Below are positions 5,964 through 14,518 of a stretch of DNA of 41,321 nt, piece after piece. This stretch comes from Oscillospiraceae bacterium (GTDB lineage: Bacteria; Bacillota; Clostridia; Oscillospirales; Oscillospiraceae). Every line of letters starts with the position of its first letter. Position 1 is the stretch's first letter. The stretch covers positions 1 to 41,321 of the forward strand of contig CADBJU010000018.1 in NCBI GenBank assembly GCA_902795045.1, given 5' to 3'. The position numbers were made by a program, and so were the translations under genes. Below the pieces are notes generated by a model that was not told the DNA's origin, searched no databases, and saw nothing but the letters and a program-made list of their open reading frames with translations.

Positions 5964-8240
5964 ATGGACATCAAGGCACTCGTATCTCAACTGACGTTGG
6001 AAGAAAAGGCCGGACTCTGCTCCGGCGGCGATTTCTGGCACACCAAGGCGGTGGAGCGTCTCGGCATTCCCGCCTCCATGGTCAGCGATGGCCCCCACGG
6101 TCTGCGCAAGCAGGACGACAAGGCCGATCATCTCGGCGTCAACGAAAGCATCAAGGCGGTCTGCTTCCCGGCCGCCAGCGCAACCGCAGCCTCCTTCGAC
6201 AAGGCGATGCTCACCCGCATGGGCGAGGCCGTGGGCGACTCCTGCCAGCATGAGAAGCTCTCGGTGGTATTGGGTCCCGCGGTCAACATCAAGCGCAGCC
6301 CCCTGTGCGGCAGAAACTTCGAGTATTTTTCCGAGGACCCGTATCTCGCCGGAAAGCTCTCGGCCGCCTTCATTCACGGCGTCCAGAGCCGGAACGTGGG
6401 CACCAGCATCAAGCACTTCGCCGCAAACTCCCAGGAGCACCGGCGCATGAGTTCCTCGGCCGAGGTGGACGAGCGCACGCTGCGCGAAATCTATCTGCCC
6501 GCCTTCGAGACCGCCGTCAAGGAGGAACAGCCCTGGACCGTCATGTGCTCCTACAACCGCATAAACGGCGTCTACGCCTCCGAAAACCCGTGGCTGCTGA
6601 CCGAGGTTTTGCGGAACGAGTGGGGCTTTGAGGGCTATGTGATGAGCGACTGGGGCGCGGTGTCCGACCGCGTTGCGGGCGTGGCCGCGGGTCTCGATCT
6701 GGAGATGCCGTCCTCGGGCGGTGTCAATGACCGCAAGATCGTCGAGGCCGTCCGTGCCGGGAGACTGGATGAGAAGCTGGTGGACCAGGCGGTGGAGCGC
6801 ATTTTGAACATCGTCTTCCGCTATACGGAAAACGCGAAGCCCGACACCCCCTGGGACATGGAGGCACAGCACATGCTGGCCGCCGAGATCGCGGCAGACT
6901 GCATGGTGCTGCTCAAGAATGAGGACGCGCTTTTGCCGCTGAGCAAAACGGACGAGATCGCCTTCATCGGTGAGTTTGCCGAAAAGCCCAGATATCAGGG
7001 CGGCGGCAGCTCCCACATCAACAGCTTCAAGGTCACCGGAGCTCTGGAGGCATCAAAGGGTTTGAAGATCACCTATGCGCAGGGCTACAGCGCCGCAGCG
7101 GACAATGCCACCGATGAGCAGATCGCCGAAGCCGTGGCCGCAGCGAAGGCGGCAAAGGCGGCAGTGGTGTTTGCAGGCCTGCCCGACGTGTATGAGTCCG
7201 AGGGCTATGACCGCGTCCATATGCGCCTGCCCGACTGCCAGAACCGGCTGATTGAAGCCGTGGCCGCGGCAAACCCGAACACCGTGGTGGTGCTGCACAA
7301 CGGCTCCCCCGTGGAGATGCCGTGGATCGGCAAGGTCAAGGCCGTGCTGGAGGCCTATCTGGGCGGCCAGGCGGTGGGCCTTGCGGAAGTCCGGGTCCTG
7401 TTCGGCGACGTAAACCCCTCCGGCCACTTGCCGGAAACCTTCCCCCTCAGGCTCGCCGACAACCCCTCCTATCTCTTCTACGGCGGCGAAGGCAACGTGG
7501 CCGAATACCGTGAAGGCATCTTCGTCGGCTATCGCTACTACGATAAAAAAGAGGCCGAGGTGCTCTTCCCCTTCGGCCATGGACTGAGTTATACAAGCTT
7601 TGCGTTCTCCGACCTGCGCCTGAGCGCATCTCAGATCACGGATCGGGACACGCTGACGGCCACAGTCAGGGTGAAAAACACCGGCAAGTGCGCGGGCAAG
7701 GCGGTGGTGCAGCTCTATGTGGGCGACGTGGAGAGCAGTGTCTTCCGCCCCGTGCGCGAGCTCAAGGGCTTTGAAAAAGTCGCGCTCGAGCCGGGGGAAG
7801 AGAAGGAAGTCAGCTTCACGCTCGACAAGCGCTCCTTCGCCTACTGGAACACCCGGATCCACGACTGGCATGTGGAGAGCGGTGCCTTCGCCATCGAGAT
7901 CGGTCACTCTTCCCGGGACATCTCCCTGCGCGCGGAAGTGAATGTGCAGTCCACCGTGGAGCTGCCGAAGCACTACGACAAGGACAGCATCTTCATGGAT
8001 ATTCTGGCCGACCCCCACGCAGCCGCCGTCCTCAAGCCTCTGCTTGACAGCATCCGGGCGGCCTTTGCTCCCCCCGCCGACGAGTCGGAAAAAAGCAGCG
8101 CAGCCAGCGAGGCGATCACCGAGGAGATGAACCTTGCCATGCTCCAGTACATGCCGCTGCGCGGGATGCTGAGCTTCGGCGGCGATGCGAACAGCGCGCA
8201 GATGCTCGAGCAGATCCTGACGGAGCTGAACAAAGTCTGA
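5964..8240 (+). CDS. glycoside hydrolase family 3 beta-glucosidase
   Basis: A 758-aa intracellular enzyme (no signal peptide) that cleaves terminal beta-linked glucose or a related sugar. The N-terminal (beta/alpha)8 domain carries the KHF motif at 150-152 and the nucleophile Asp229 in GYVMSDWGAV. A second alpha/beta domain with GGGSSHINS and a fibronectin-III-like C-terminal domain (about 540-660: VVQLYVGDVESSVFRPVREL, then the W of DWHVESG) complete the usual GH3 architecture. About 90 further residues follow, a C-terminal helical extension. It is the only intact gene of a decayed locus and lies 18 nt after the Opp ATPase remnant. A near-copy of its C-terminal coding DNA occurs at 19131-19247. 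Confidence 0.95.
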   Translation: MDIKALVSQLTLEEKAGLCSGGDFWHTKAVERLGIPASMVSDGPHGLRKQDDKADHLGVNESIKAVCFPAASATAASFDKAMLTRMGEAVGDSCQHEKLSVVLGPAVNIKRSPLCGRNFEYFSEDPYLAGKLSAAFIHGVQSRNVGTSIKHFAANSQEHRRMSSSAEVDERTLREIYLPAFETAVKEEQPWTVMCSYNRINGVYASENPWLLTEVLRNEWGFEGYVMSDWGAVSDRVAGVAAGLDLEMPSSGGVNDRKIVEAVRAGRLDEKLVDQAVERILNIVFRYTENAKPDTPWDMEAQHMLAAEIAADCMVLLKNEDALLPLSKTDEIAFIGEFAEKPRYQGGGSSHINSFKVTGALEASKGLKITYAQGYSAAADNATDEQIAEAVAAAKAAKAAVVFAGLPDVYESEGYDRVHMRLPDCQNRLIEAVAAANPNTVVVLHNGSPVEMPWIGKVKAVLEAYLGGQAVGLAEVRVLFGDVNPSGHLPETFPLRLADNPSYLFYGGEGNVAEYREGIFVGYRYYDKKEAEVLFPFGHGLSYTSFAFSDLRLSASQITDRDTLTATVRVKNTGKCAGKAVVQLYVGDVESSVFRPVRELKGFEKVALEPGEEKEVSFTLDKRSFAYWNTRIHDWHVESGAFAIEIGHSSRDISLRAEVNVQSTVELPKHYDKDSIFMDILADPHAAAVLKPLLDSIRAAFAPPADESEKSSAASEAITEEMNLAMLQYMPLRGMLSFGGDANSAQMLEQILTELNKV

Positions 8241-8257
8241 TCCGTTCGATTCAGCAC

Positions 8258-8290
8258 ACAGACGGAGCCGGTATCGGCTCCGTCTGTTCC
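8258..8290 (+). terminator. hairpin after the GH3 gene
   Basis: A perfect 12-bp stem, ACAGACGGAGCC and GGCTCCGTCTGT, with a 6-nt loop (8258-8287). It is followed by TCC, not a U-run, so termination may be inefficient. Confidence 0.6.
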
Positions 8291-8314
8291 ATATCATAAT
8301 TCGGAGGAATTACG

Positions 8315-8574
8315 ATGAGAGCATTTCCTTTGGATTCCGCCCGCTGGTACCGGCAGGTCATTGAAAGCAGCGGCGCCTGCCTTATGCCGGAGACGAAGTA
8401 AAGGAGCCGGGACATGGGCGATATGCGGTGCTGAAGCTGCCGCCCATGTGGGTATACTTTCTCCTCTGCACCGATGAATTCGTAAAATGGCCCTGGGTGA
8501 TCCATCATTACCGCAGCAGGAAGTGGCTGAAAAATATCACGCGGGACGATCTGTTTGTTGAAGAAACAAGATAG
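8315..8574 (+). pseudogene. small hypothetical protein broken by a frameshift
   Basis: CGGAGGAAT precedes an ATG at 8315. The first frame gives MRAFPLDSARWYRQVIESSG then stops at 8399-8401. A shift near 8390 restores a long continuation, GDEVKEPGHGRYAVLKLPPM and WVYFLLCTDEFVKWPWVIHH, to the stop at 8572. Total about 86 aa if repaired. The aromatic-rich composition and fine ribosome-binding site suggest a real gene recently disrupted, or a sequencing error. I do not recognise the family. Confidence 0.45.
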
Positions 8575-8590
8575 AACAGGAGAATGGTCG

Positions 8591-9184
8591 ATGAAAAAAC
8601 AGTCTCTCAACGGCGCGTGGACCTTGGAGATTCCCGGGAGCGCCTTCGGATCCGTCCCGGCCCGGGTGCCCGGTTCGGTCTATCTCGATCTGCTGACGGC
8701 AGGAATGATCCCCGACCCCTTTTACCGCGACAACGAGCTGCAGGCGCTGCAGCTTATGGAAAACGAATTTCACTACCGCCGCAGCTTCACGGCGGACGCG
8801 GAGCTGCTGAAAAGCGACCGTGTCCTGCTGCGCTGCGAGGGGCTGGACACACTCGCTGAAATTTATCTCAATGACCGCCTTGTCGGGCGGGCCGACAACA
8901 TGCACCGGATCTGGGAGTTTGACGCAAAAGACGCCCTGCACGAGGGGGAAAACCGGATCGAGGTCCGCTTTGCCGATCCCAAGCTCTGCGCCCGGCGGGA
9001 GGGGGACGAGATCGTCGTCTCCGCCGAAGCCTATGCCCGCAGTGTGGAGATCCGCTGCGGCGCGGACGTGGTACTGGAGGACAATTACTTTGACATGAAT
9101 GCCGGAGAGCGCCGAGTCCGCGTTCTCCGGGGTGCACCGGAGGAGATCACGCTCAGGAGCGTATACGACATCGGCCGTGTCTGA
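8591..9184 (+). pseudogene. GH2 beta-mannosidase with large in-frame internal deletion
   Basis: The first about 135 residues match the N-terminal jelly-roll domain of GH2 beta-mannosidases: MKKQSLNGAWTLEIPGSAFG, VPGSVYLDLL, IPDPFYRDNE, FHYRRSFT, LNDRLVGRADNMHR. The last about 60 match the C-terminal domain (VVSAEAYARSVEIRCG, LEDNYFDMNAGERRVRV). Family members are about 800-850 aa; here the catalytic TIM barrel is missing and the ends are joined in frame near FADPKLCAR. The 197-aa product cannot be a glycosidase. The start follows AACAGGAG at 8 nt. Confidence 0.88.
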
Positions 9185-9400
9185 GAGGAACCCGCCTGAC
9201 TGCGGGAAAGCAGCGCGTTTTCAGCATCACAGGCAGATGAAAGGCGATCGTCTCCCACGCCGGATAACGCCGTACGATATGAGCATTCGGACAGAAGCAT
9301 GTGTATAGGGTTGAGGATACTCCGGTTGTAGCTCGGCAATGGGGCGGGGAACAATATATGGAGGCGGCAGAAAAGGCTGATTCTTTGATATGCTGTTTTA

Positions 9401-9456
9401 GAATATCACGATATTCATTATAGCTATTTGAGTTCGGCTTTGTGATGTGTTATTAT
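9401..9456 (+). promoter_or_regulatory. LysR-type operator and promoter of the aldo/keto reductase operon
   Basis: GAATATCACGATATTC (9401-9416, near-perfect palindrome) and ATAGCTAT (9420-9427), followed by TTGAGT (9428-9433) - 17 nt - TATTAT (9451-9456). The two palindromes occur with identical 19-nt offset upstream of the operon at 28831, next to a lysR gene. They fit the recognition and activation sites of a LysR activator. The preceding 9185-9400 shows no gene. Confidence 0.78.
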
Positions 9457-9508
9457 ATACATGTAAGAAAAATGCGGGGAAACAGATAGGAAAACAGGGG
9501 GGCAGGGC

Positions 9509-10486
9509 TTGAAAGGAAAACGTATCGCACATAGGATGCTGTCCGTTGCAGTGCTTATGCTCTGCCTGTTTTCCTGCGGGGCGGCATGGCACACGGAGGC
9601 GCCGCAGGCTGTCAGCGCCGCGGCTTCCGAGGGGAGAACGGAAGGAGCAGACATGGTCGGGAAATTCGATTTTGAAACGAAAACAGTGCTGCTGAACAGC
9701 GGTTATGAAATGCCGATCCTCGGGCTCGGCACCTATGCGCTGGATCATGATGCCTGTGTCAATTCCGTAAAGACGCTGCTGGCTAACGGCGGGCGTCTGA
9801 TCGACACGGCATACATGTACGGAAACGAGGACGCCGTCGGCGAGGGTGTGCGCCAGGCCATGGCGGAGTATGGGATAGACAGAGAGGAAATCTTCGTCAT
9901 TACGAAGATTTATCCCAACCAGTTTCACGATCCGGAGACGGCCATCGACATGGCGCTTAACAAGCTGGATATCGGCTATATCGATATGATGCTGCTGCAC
10001 CATCCGGGCACGGAGGATGTGAAGGCATACAAGGCCATGGAGCGCTATGTGGAGGCTGGAAAAATCCGTTCCCTGGGTCTCTCCAACTGGTATAGAAAAG
10101 AACTGACCGCGTTTCTGCCTCAGGTTTCGATCACGCCCGCACTGGTGCAGAATGAAATCCACCCGTATTACCAGGAGAAGGACGTTGTGCCGTTCATTCA
10201 GGAGAAGGGTATCGTCGTCCAGTGCTGGTATCCCCTGGGCGGGCGCGGATATACGGCCGCGCTGCTGCATGACAACACCATCTGCGCCATCGCAAATGCG
10301 CACGGGGTATCCGCCGCGCAGGTGATTTTGCGCTGGGATCTGCAGCGCGGCGTTGTGGTGATACCGGGTTCAGGAAATCCCGAGCACATCAAAGAAAACC
10401 TGGATCTGTTCGGCTTCGAGCTTTCAGAGGCGGAGATGGAGGCCATGGCCGCCCTGGATCGGGGCGAGAAACACGATTGGTACTGA
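9509..10486 (+). CDS. aldo/keto reductase, predicted lipoprotein
   Basis: 325 aa. A TTG start at 9509 follows a G-rich ribosome-binding site. Residues 1-23 form a lipoprotein signal (positive MKGKRIAHR, hydrophobic core, lipobox LFSC with Cys23), so the enzyme should be anchored outside the membrane. From about residue 58 it is a standard aldo/keto reductase, reducing aldehydes or ketones with NAD(P)H: the tetrad is Asp99, Tyr104, Lys133 and His164 (RLIDTAYMYGNED, ITKIYPNQ, LLHHPG), and the cofactor-binding end reads VVIPGSGNPEHIKENL. It shares its promoter with the reductase that follows 41 nt later. An extracellular NAD(P)H enzyme is odd; translation from Met49 would give a cytosolic form. 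Confidence 0.88.
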   Translation: MKGKRIAHRMLSVAVLMLCLFSCGAAWHTEAPQAVSAAASEGRTEGADMVGKFDFETKTVLLNSGYEMPILGLGTYALDHDACVNSVKTLLANGGRLIDTAYMYGNEDAVGEGVRQAMAEYGIDREEIFVITKIYPNQFHDPETAIDMALNKLDIGYIDMMLLHHPGTEDVKAYKAMERYVEAGKIRSLGLSNWYRKELTAFLPQVSITPALVQNEIHPYYQEKDVVPFIQEKGIVVQCWYPLGGRGYTAALLHDNTICAIANAHGVSAAQVILRWDLQRGVVVIPGSGNPEHIKENLDLFGFELSEAEMEAMAALDRGEKHDWY

Positions 10487-10527
10487 TGCCTTACTATAGG
10501 TAAAAATAGTTTATGGAGGAAAGAACA

Positions 10528-11682
10528 ATGGCACTGAAATCAACTCTCGGCTTCGGCATGATGCGTCTGCCGGTCAAAAACGGCAACCCCACGGACTTTG
10601 ACTATGACGAGCTCAACCGCATGGTCGACACCTACCTCGAGGCCGGGTACAACTACTTCGACACATCCTTCGTTTACCACAACGGCAAGAGTGAGGAAGC
10701 CGTCCGCAAGGCCGTGGTGGAGCGGCACCCGAGAGAAAGCATCCGCATCGCCACCAAGTTTCCGACCTTCTTCCTGAAGCCCGGCGACGAGGACAAGATC
10801 GAGGGCTACTTCCAGGAGCAGTTGGACCGTCTGGGCGTGGACTATATCGACTACTATCTGCTGCACAATTTCCAGACGCGCTGGTACGACGGCTACGACG
10901 GAAACGGCGGCGTCATCCAGTCCGAGCATCTGATCGAGCATGCGCTCAAGTGGAAGGCAGAGGGCAAGATCCGCCATCTGGGCTTTTCGTTCCATTCCTC
11001 GGCAAAGCTTCTGGACCGTATCCTGACCGAGCATCCCGAATTTGAGTTTGTTCAGATCGCGGCAAACTACGTGGACTGGAACTCACAGCTTGTGCAGGCC
11101 GGGCCCTGCTATGACGTTATCCGCAGGCACGGAAAGCAGGTCGTCGTCATGGAGCCTGTCAAGGGCGGCGGGCTTGCGAAGGTGCCGGCGGCAGTCGAAA
11201 AGGTGCTCAGGGAGAAGGACCCGCAGCGCTCCGTCGCCTCCTGGGCGATCCGCTTCGTCGGCTCTCTGGACGGCCTCATCTGCTGCCTGAGCGGTATGAG
11301 CACACTGGAGCAGGTCCGGGACAACATCCGCACCTATCAGGAGCTGGAACCGATCTCCGCAGAGGAGAGCCGCTGGCTTGCAGAGGACATCAACGCCCTC
11401 TACCGCGCGCAGGGGCCGGTAAAGGATCTGAACCGCTATGAAGGCCTGACACTTTACGGTGTCCCCGTCACCGCCATCATGGAAGGCTACAGCGTCTGCC
11501 AGCTCCAGCCCGATCCCGGCTTTGCCGATGACAACAACTATCTGCTCAACGCTGTCGCGGAGGCGTACCGCCGTGATTTCACGGAGGATCTCCCGAAGGC
11601 GCGTCTGGTGAACAAGGCCGGGGAAGATGTGACCGAAGAAGTCTATCAGGCTTACGATTGGCTGCGCGAGCATACCTTCTGA
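10528..11682 (+). CDS. aldo/keto reductase (COG1453-like)
   Basis: 384 aa, cytosolic. The N-terminal TIM barrel carries the tetrad Asp45, Tyr50, Lys77, His113 (YFDTSFVYH, IATKFPT, LLHNF). Relatives of this subfamily often end in a ferredoxin-like 4Fe-4S region; here the C-terminal about 100 residues (LNRYEGLTLYGVPVTAIMEG) contain a single Cys and no cluster motif. The ATG at 10528 is chosen because GGAGGAAAG lies 6 nt before it; an upstream ATG at 10513 overlaps that site. It is the second gene of the LysR-controlled pair. Substrate unknown. Confidence 0.88.
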   Translation: MALKSTLGFGMMRLPVKNGNPTDFDYDELNRMVDTYLEAGYNYFDTSFVYHNGKSEEAVRKAVVERHPRESIRIATKFPTFFLKPGDEDKIEGYFQEQLDRLGVDYIDYYLLHNFQTRWYDGYDGNGGVIQSEHLIEHALKWKAEGKIRHLGFSFHSSAKLLDRILTEHPEFEFVQIAANYVDWNSQLVQAGPCYDVIRRHGKQVVVMEPVKGGGLAKVPAAVEKVLREKDPQRSVASWAIRFVGSLDGLICCLSGMSTLEQVRDNIRTYQELEPISAEESRWLAEDINALYRAQGPVKDLNRYEGLTLYGVPVTAIMEGYSVCQLQPDPGFADDNNYLLNAVAEAYRRDFTEDLPKARLVNKAGEDVTEEVYQAYDWLREHTF

Positions 11683-11768
11683 TTGCGTTCTCGGCGCGGC
11701 ACCTGCCTGCTGATGCAGGACGACTTCAAGGCCTCGCTCCAATACTTCGGGATCGAGTGGTAAGTTTA

Positions 11769-12027
11769 GGGCGTGCTGCAAAATGGGGTCGTACCTGCAA
11801 ATGTGATACTTCCCGGCTGTAGGAGAGGGGCTTGAGCCTCCCGCGCACTACAAGCTTGAACTGCGGAAAATGTACGGCAATTTCGTAGAATACTGCGATT
11901 TCGCCGTACATTTCCTTTTTATAATTATGCTGTACCGCCGGGAGGGGCATACCCATAAAGGGCACGATCCCCTCCCCTGCGCTGTTCATGGCAAGGTCAT
12001 GAAAAAAGTGATTTTTGCAACGCGTCC
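11769..12027. repeat. MITE-like element with imperfect terminal inverted repeats
   Basis: The left end GGGCGTGCTGCAAAATG (11769-11785) is an imperfect inverted copy of the right end ATTTTTGCAACGCGTCC (12011-12027). The same termini, in better shape, bound the 190-bp element at 30802-30991. The inside holds a hairpin with 11-bp perfect arms AAATGTACGGC/GCCGTACATTT (11868-11878, 11903-11913) and no credible gene. Confidence 0.55.
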
Positions 12028-12032
12028 ATAAG

Positions 12033-12269
12033 CGCTCGAAAAACCTGTACCGACAGATCCTTGCCTTGCGGGAGTTTGGTGTCCCGGTCAAACCTATCAT
12101 GGGAAACAGTCGGGCAAGTATTTTGAACGTCCGGTCTATCAGCGCCTGAGCAAAAAGCAGGCCGGGCGACACGCTTGTCATCAAGAGCATCGACCGGCTT
12201 GGAAGGAATTATGATGAAATTGAGCCATGGCGGATTTTCACGAAAGAGAAAAAGGCGGAGAAGCACTGA
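12033..12269 (+). pseudogene. serine recombinase/resolvase N-terminal remnant
   Basis: Pieces in shifting frames read NLYRQILALREFGVP, then KQSGKYFERPVYQRLSKK, then GDTLVIKSIDRLGRNYDEI, in the order and spacing of the catalytic domain of Tn-type resolvases (RQ..AL..FGVP, DKQSGK.F.RP.Y..L, GDTLVIKSIDRLGRNYDEI). At least two frameshifts occur, and the protein stops after EPWRIFTKEKKAEKH. The N-terminal catalytic serine and the DNA-binding domain are missing. It is a mobile-element scar at the edge of the polysaccharide locus. Confidence 0.85.
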
Positions 12270-12286
12270 ATATTGAACATTTACGC

Positions 12287-12315
12287 TTGAAAAAAGAACT
12301 CTGTTTTGCTATACT
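12287..12315 (+). promoter_or_regulatory. possible promoter ahead of the polysaccharide locus
   Basis: TTGAAA (12287-12292) - 17 nt - TATACT (12310-12315) in an AT-rich stretch between the resolvase and helicase remnants. No nearer promoter to the gene at 12840 was found. Otherwise 12270-12480 shows nothing. Confidence 0.35.
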
Positions 12316-12480
12316 TTTGACGATTTATTGGGTTCATTTACTAACAACTCAGGATCTCCGTCAATGTGTTCTCGAAACTGTGTTTCAATATACGCTCCTG
12401 ATCAAATATCGAGCCCGATAATTCTTTTGGTCCGGTGTTTTTTATTTTATAAAAGTCTGCGTCAGGACGGAAGTGAGCAT

Positions 12481-12835
12481 GTCCATCTCGCCTTCCCGCA
12501 CAATGAGACCGCGTATGCGTCTCTTTTGACCGTGCCGGAGGCGAAACAGCGGGCGTGCATCATTCACCTCACCGGTACGGGCAAGAGCTTTATCGGCTTT
12601 CAACTATTGTAGGAGTATCCGGCGCAGGCGGTCTTCTGGCTTTCACCCTCGGCCTGCATCTTCAAACCCCGGTGTGAGAGGTGTGGAGAACGTCAGCGGG
12701 GTGATCCGGCTCGGCCGACTGCGGCGGTATCGGAAGGGAAAGATCCGCAGTGCTGATCTCGCGCCGAAGCGGGAGGCGGCTTTGGACGCGCTCGGCATGA
12801 TCCGCGGAAGTGACGAATCCAAACGCAGGGAGGCG
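12481..12835 (+). pseudogene. DEAD/DEAH-type helicase remnant with helicase-associated domain
   Basis: The frame from about 12481 reads AFPHNETAYASLLTVPEAKQ and IIHLTGTGKSFIGFQLL, the Q-motif and Walker A (GTGKS) of a large Clostridia helicase, then a stop at 12610; the same frame goes on with EYPAQAVFWLSPSACIFK. Beyond this, another frame gives VIRLGRLRRYRKGKI and REAALDALGMIRGS, which fits one helicase-associated repeat (LG.WL...R..Y..G.L...R...L..LGM). The motor core between them is deleted. Its end lies directly upstream of the DUF4422 gene. Confidence 0.8.
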
Positions 12836-12839
12836 CAAG

Positions 12840-13598
12840 ATGCAGCAGAAAATCAAGATCCTGATCGCCTGCCATCGGCAGTACCCGGTGCCGGCAGAGC
12901 CCTGTTATCTGCCGGTGGAGGTCGGAGCGGCACTGCACCCGCAGCCGATCCCGGGCTTCACGCCGGACAATACCGGGGAGAACATTTCGGAGAAGAACAC
13001 GCATTACTGTGAACTGACAGCGCTCTACTGGGGATGGAAGAACCTGGATGCCGCCTGTATCGGCCTTGTGCATTACCGGCGCTTCTTCGGTACGGGAAGG
13101 CCGCTCAGGATCGCGGACCGGGCGGATTTTGAAAAAGCTCTGCAGAAAGCTCCGGTGATCCTGCCTTCGCCCCGGCACTACTGGATCGAGACCAACTATT
13201 CCCAATACATTCATGCCCATCACGAGCTGGATCTGACGGTCACGCGCATGCTTCTGGCAGAGCGCTGCCCGGCGTATCTCCCGGCCTACGACCGGCAGAT
13301 GAAGCGCCGCGGCGGCCACCGCTTCAACATGTTCGTCATGCGCCGCGACCTTTTTGACGCCTACTGCACATGGCTGTTTGACATCCTCTTTGCGCTGGAG
13401 GAGCGTCTTGATATCTCGGACTATGACGCCTACAGCGCGCGCGTCTTCGGCTTTATCGCCGAGCGCCTGCTGGACGTGTGGATCGAGACGAACCGCGTGC
13501 CCTATACCGAGATGCCGGTAAAGAACACCGAAAGCCAGCACTGGCTCAGGAAGGGCACCAGCTTCGTGCTGCGGAAGATCGGGGTGAGGGTGAGATGA
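12840..13598 (+). CDS. DUF4422 protein, probable glycosyltransferase
   Basis: 252 aa. It starts MQQKIKILIACHRQYPVPAE and continues with DNTGENISEKNTHYCELTAL-YWGWKN and GLVHYRRFF, the defining blocks of DUF4422 (PF14393), found in capsular and exopolysaccharide loci and thought to be glycosyltransferases. GGGAGGCG lies about 5 nt before the ATG. Its last 4 bases (ATGA) overlap the start of the next glycosyltransferase, so the two are translationally coupled. It acts in the cytoplasm on a lipid-linked glycan. Sugar donor and linkage are unknown. Confidence 0.88.
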   Translation: MQQKIKILIACHRQYPVPAEPCYLPVEVGAALHPQPIPGFTPDNTGENISEKNTHYCELTALYWGWKNLDAACIGLVHYRRFFGTGRPLRIADRADFEKALQKAPVILPSPRHYWIETNYSQYIHAHHELDLTVTRMLLAERCPAYLPAYDRQMKRRGGHRFNMFVMRRDLFDAYCTWLFDILFALEERLDISDYDAYSARVFGFIAERLLDVWIETNRVPYTEMPVKNTESQHWLRKGTSFVLRKIGVRVR

Positions 13599-14500
13599 GC
13601 GCGGAGAAGAATCGGGTCGCCGCTGTGGTGGTCACGTATAACCGCCTGCCGCTGCTGCAAAAGTGTATTGAGAGCCTGCACGCACAGACGGCGTCCTGCG
13701 ACATCCTGGTGGTCAACAACGCCTCCACCGACGGGACAGGGCCGTGGCTTGCGGCGCAGGAGGCGGCGGGCGTGCTCATGGCGCGCGACACCGGCGAAAA
13801 CCTCGGCGGTGCGGGCGGTTTTCATAAAGGTATGCGCTGGGCTGTGGAGGCCGGGTACGACTATCTGTGGGTAATGGACGACGACTGCCTGCCGGAGCCG
13901 GACGCGCTGGAAAAGCTGCTGGAAGCGGACGCGATCCTGGGAGGCAATTACGGCTGGCTTTCGAGCGTGGCGCTCTGGACCGACGGGAGTGAGTGCAAAA
14001 TGAACCGGCAGAAGCTGAAAAAGAGCTTCTACGAGTATAGCCCCCTCATGAAATACGGCATCGTACAGGCTGAGCAGGCTACATTTGTGTCGCTGTTCCT
14101 GCGTACGGAAACCGTGAGAAAGTTCGGCTTGCCGATCAAAGAGTTTTTCATCTGGGGCGACGATATTGAGTATACCCGCCGCGTTGCGGTGAGAGGGAAG
14201 CGACCGTGCTTTGTCGCGGGGCAGAGCCAAGTGGTTCATGCCATGAAAGAAAACGGCGGAAGCAGCATCGCCATAGACAGCGCCGAGCGCATTGACCGCT
14301 ACCGCTATGCCTTCCGCAATGAGGCCTTTACCTACCGTCAGGAGGGGGCGCGCGGCGTGTGCTATTATGTGGCGAAATGCGCCCTGAACCTCTGCCGAAT
14401 TCTCACGATGGCCCCGAACAAAAGGGGAAAGCGGATCGGCGTACTGCTTGGGAGTATGGTCCGTGGCGCATTCTTCCGGCCGGAGATCGAGAAGCTGTAG
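13595..14500 (+). CDS. family 2 glycosyltransferase (GlfT2/rhamnosyltransferase-like)
   Basis: 301 aa. It has the GT-A fold signature: AAVVVTYNRLPLLQKCIESL, then VVNNASTDGTGPWL, NLGGAGGFHKGM, the metal-binding DDD in LWVMDDDCLPEP, and FFIWGDDIEYTRR near the acceptor site. This pattern (NxGGAGGF plus WGDDxE) is typical of GlfT2-type and rhamnosyl transferases that extend polysaccharide chains. It overlaps the DUF4422 gene by 4 nt. GC content is like that of the surrounding genome, unlike the next two genes. Confidence 0.92.
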   Translation: MSAEKNRVAAVVVTYNRLPLLQKCIESLHAQTASCDILVVNNASTDGTGPWLAAQEAAGVLMARDTGENLGGAGGFHKGMRWAVEAGYDYLWVMDDDCLPEPDALEKLLEADAILGGNYGWLSSVALWTDGSECKMNRQKLKKSFYEYSPLMKYGIVQAEQATFVSLFLRTETVRKFGLPIKEFFIWGDDIEYTRRVAVRGKRPCFVAGQSQVVHAMKENGGSSIAIDSAERIDRYRYAFRNEAFTYRQEGARGVCYYVAKCALNLCRILTMAPNKRGKRIGVLLGSMVRGAFFRPEIEKL

Positions 14501-14518
14501 CGTTTGAGACGGATAACA

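Noticed and set aside
5487-7016. Long minus-strand reading frame opposite the GH3 gene
   Set aside because: It is the mirror of a GC-rich coding gene; it lacks a ribosome-binding site and any recognisable motif. The same holds for the long minus frames opposite 13502-14596, 22220-23257, 25040-26065 and 34598-36109.
11726-12190. 154-aa minus-strand frame
   Set aside because: It spans the repeat element and the resolvase remnant and has no protein motif or ribosome-binding site.
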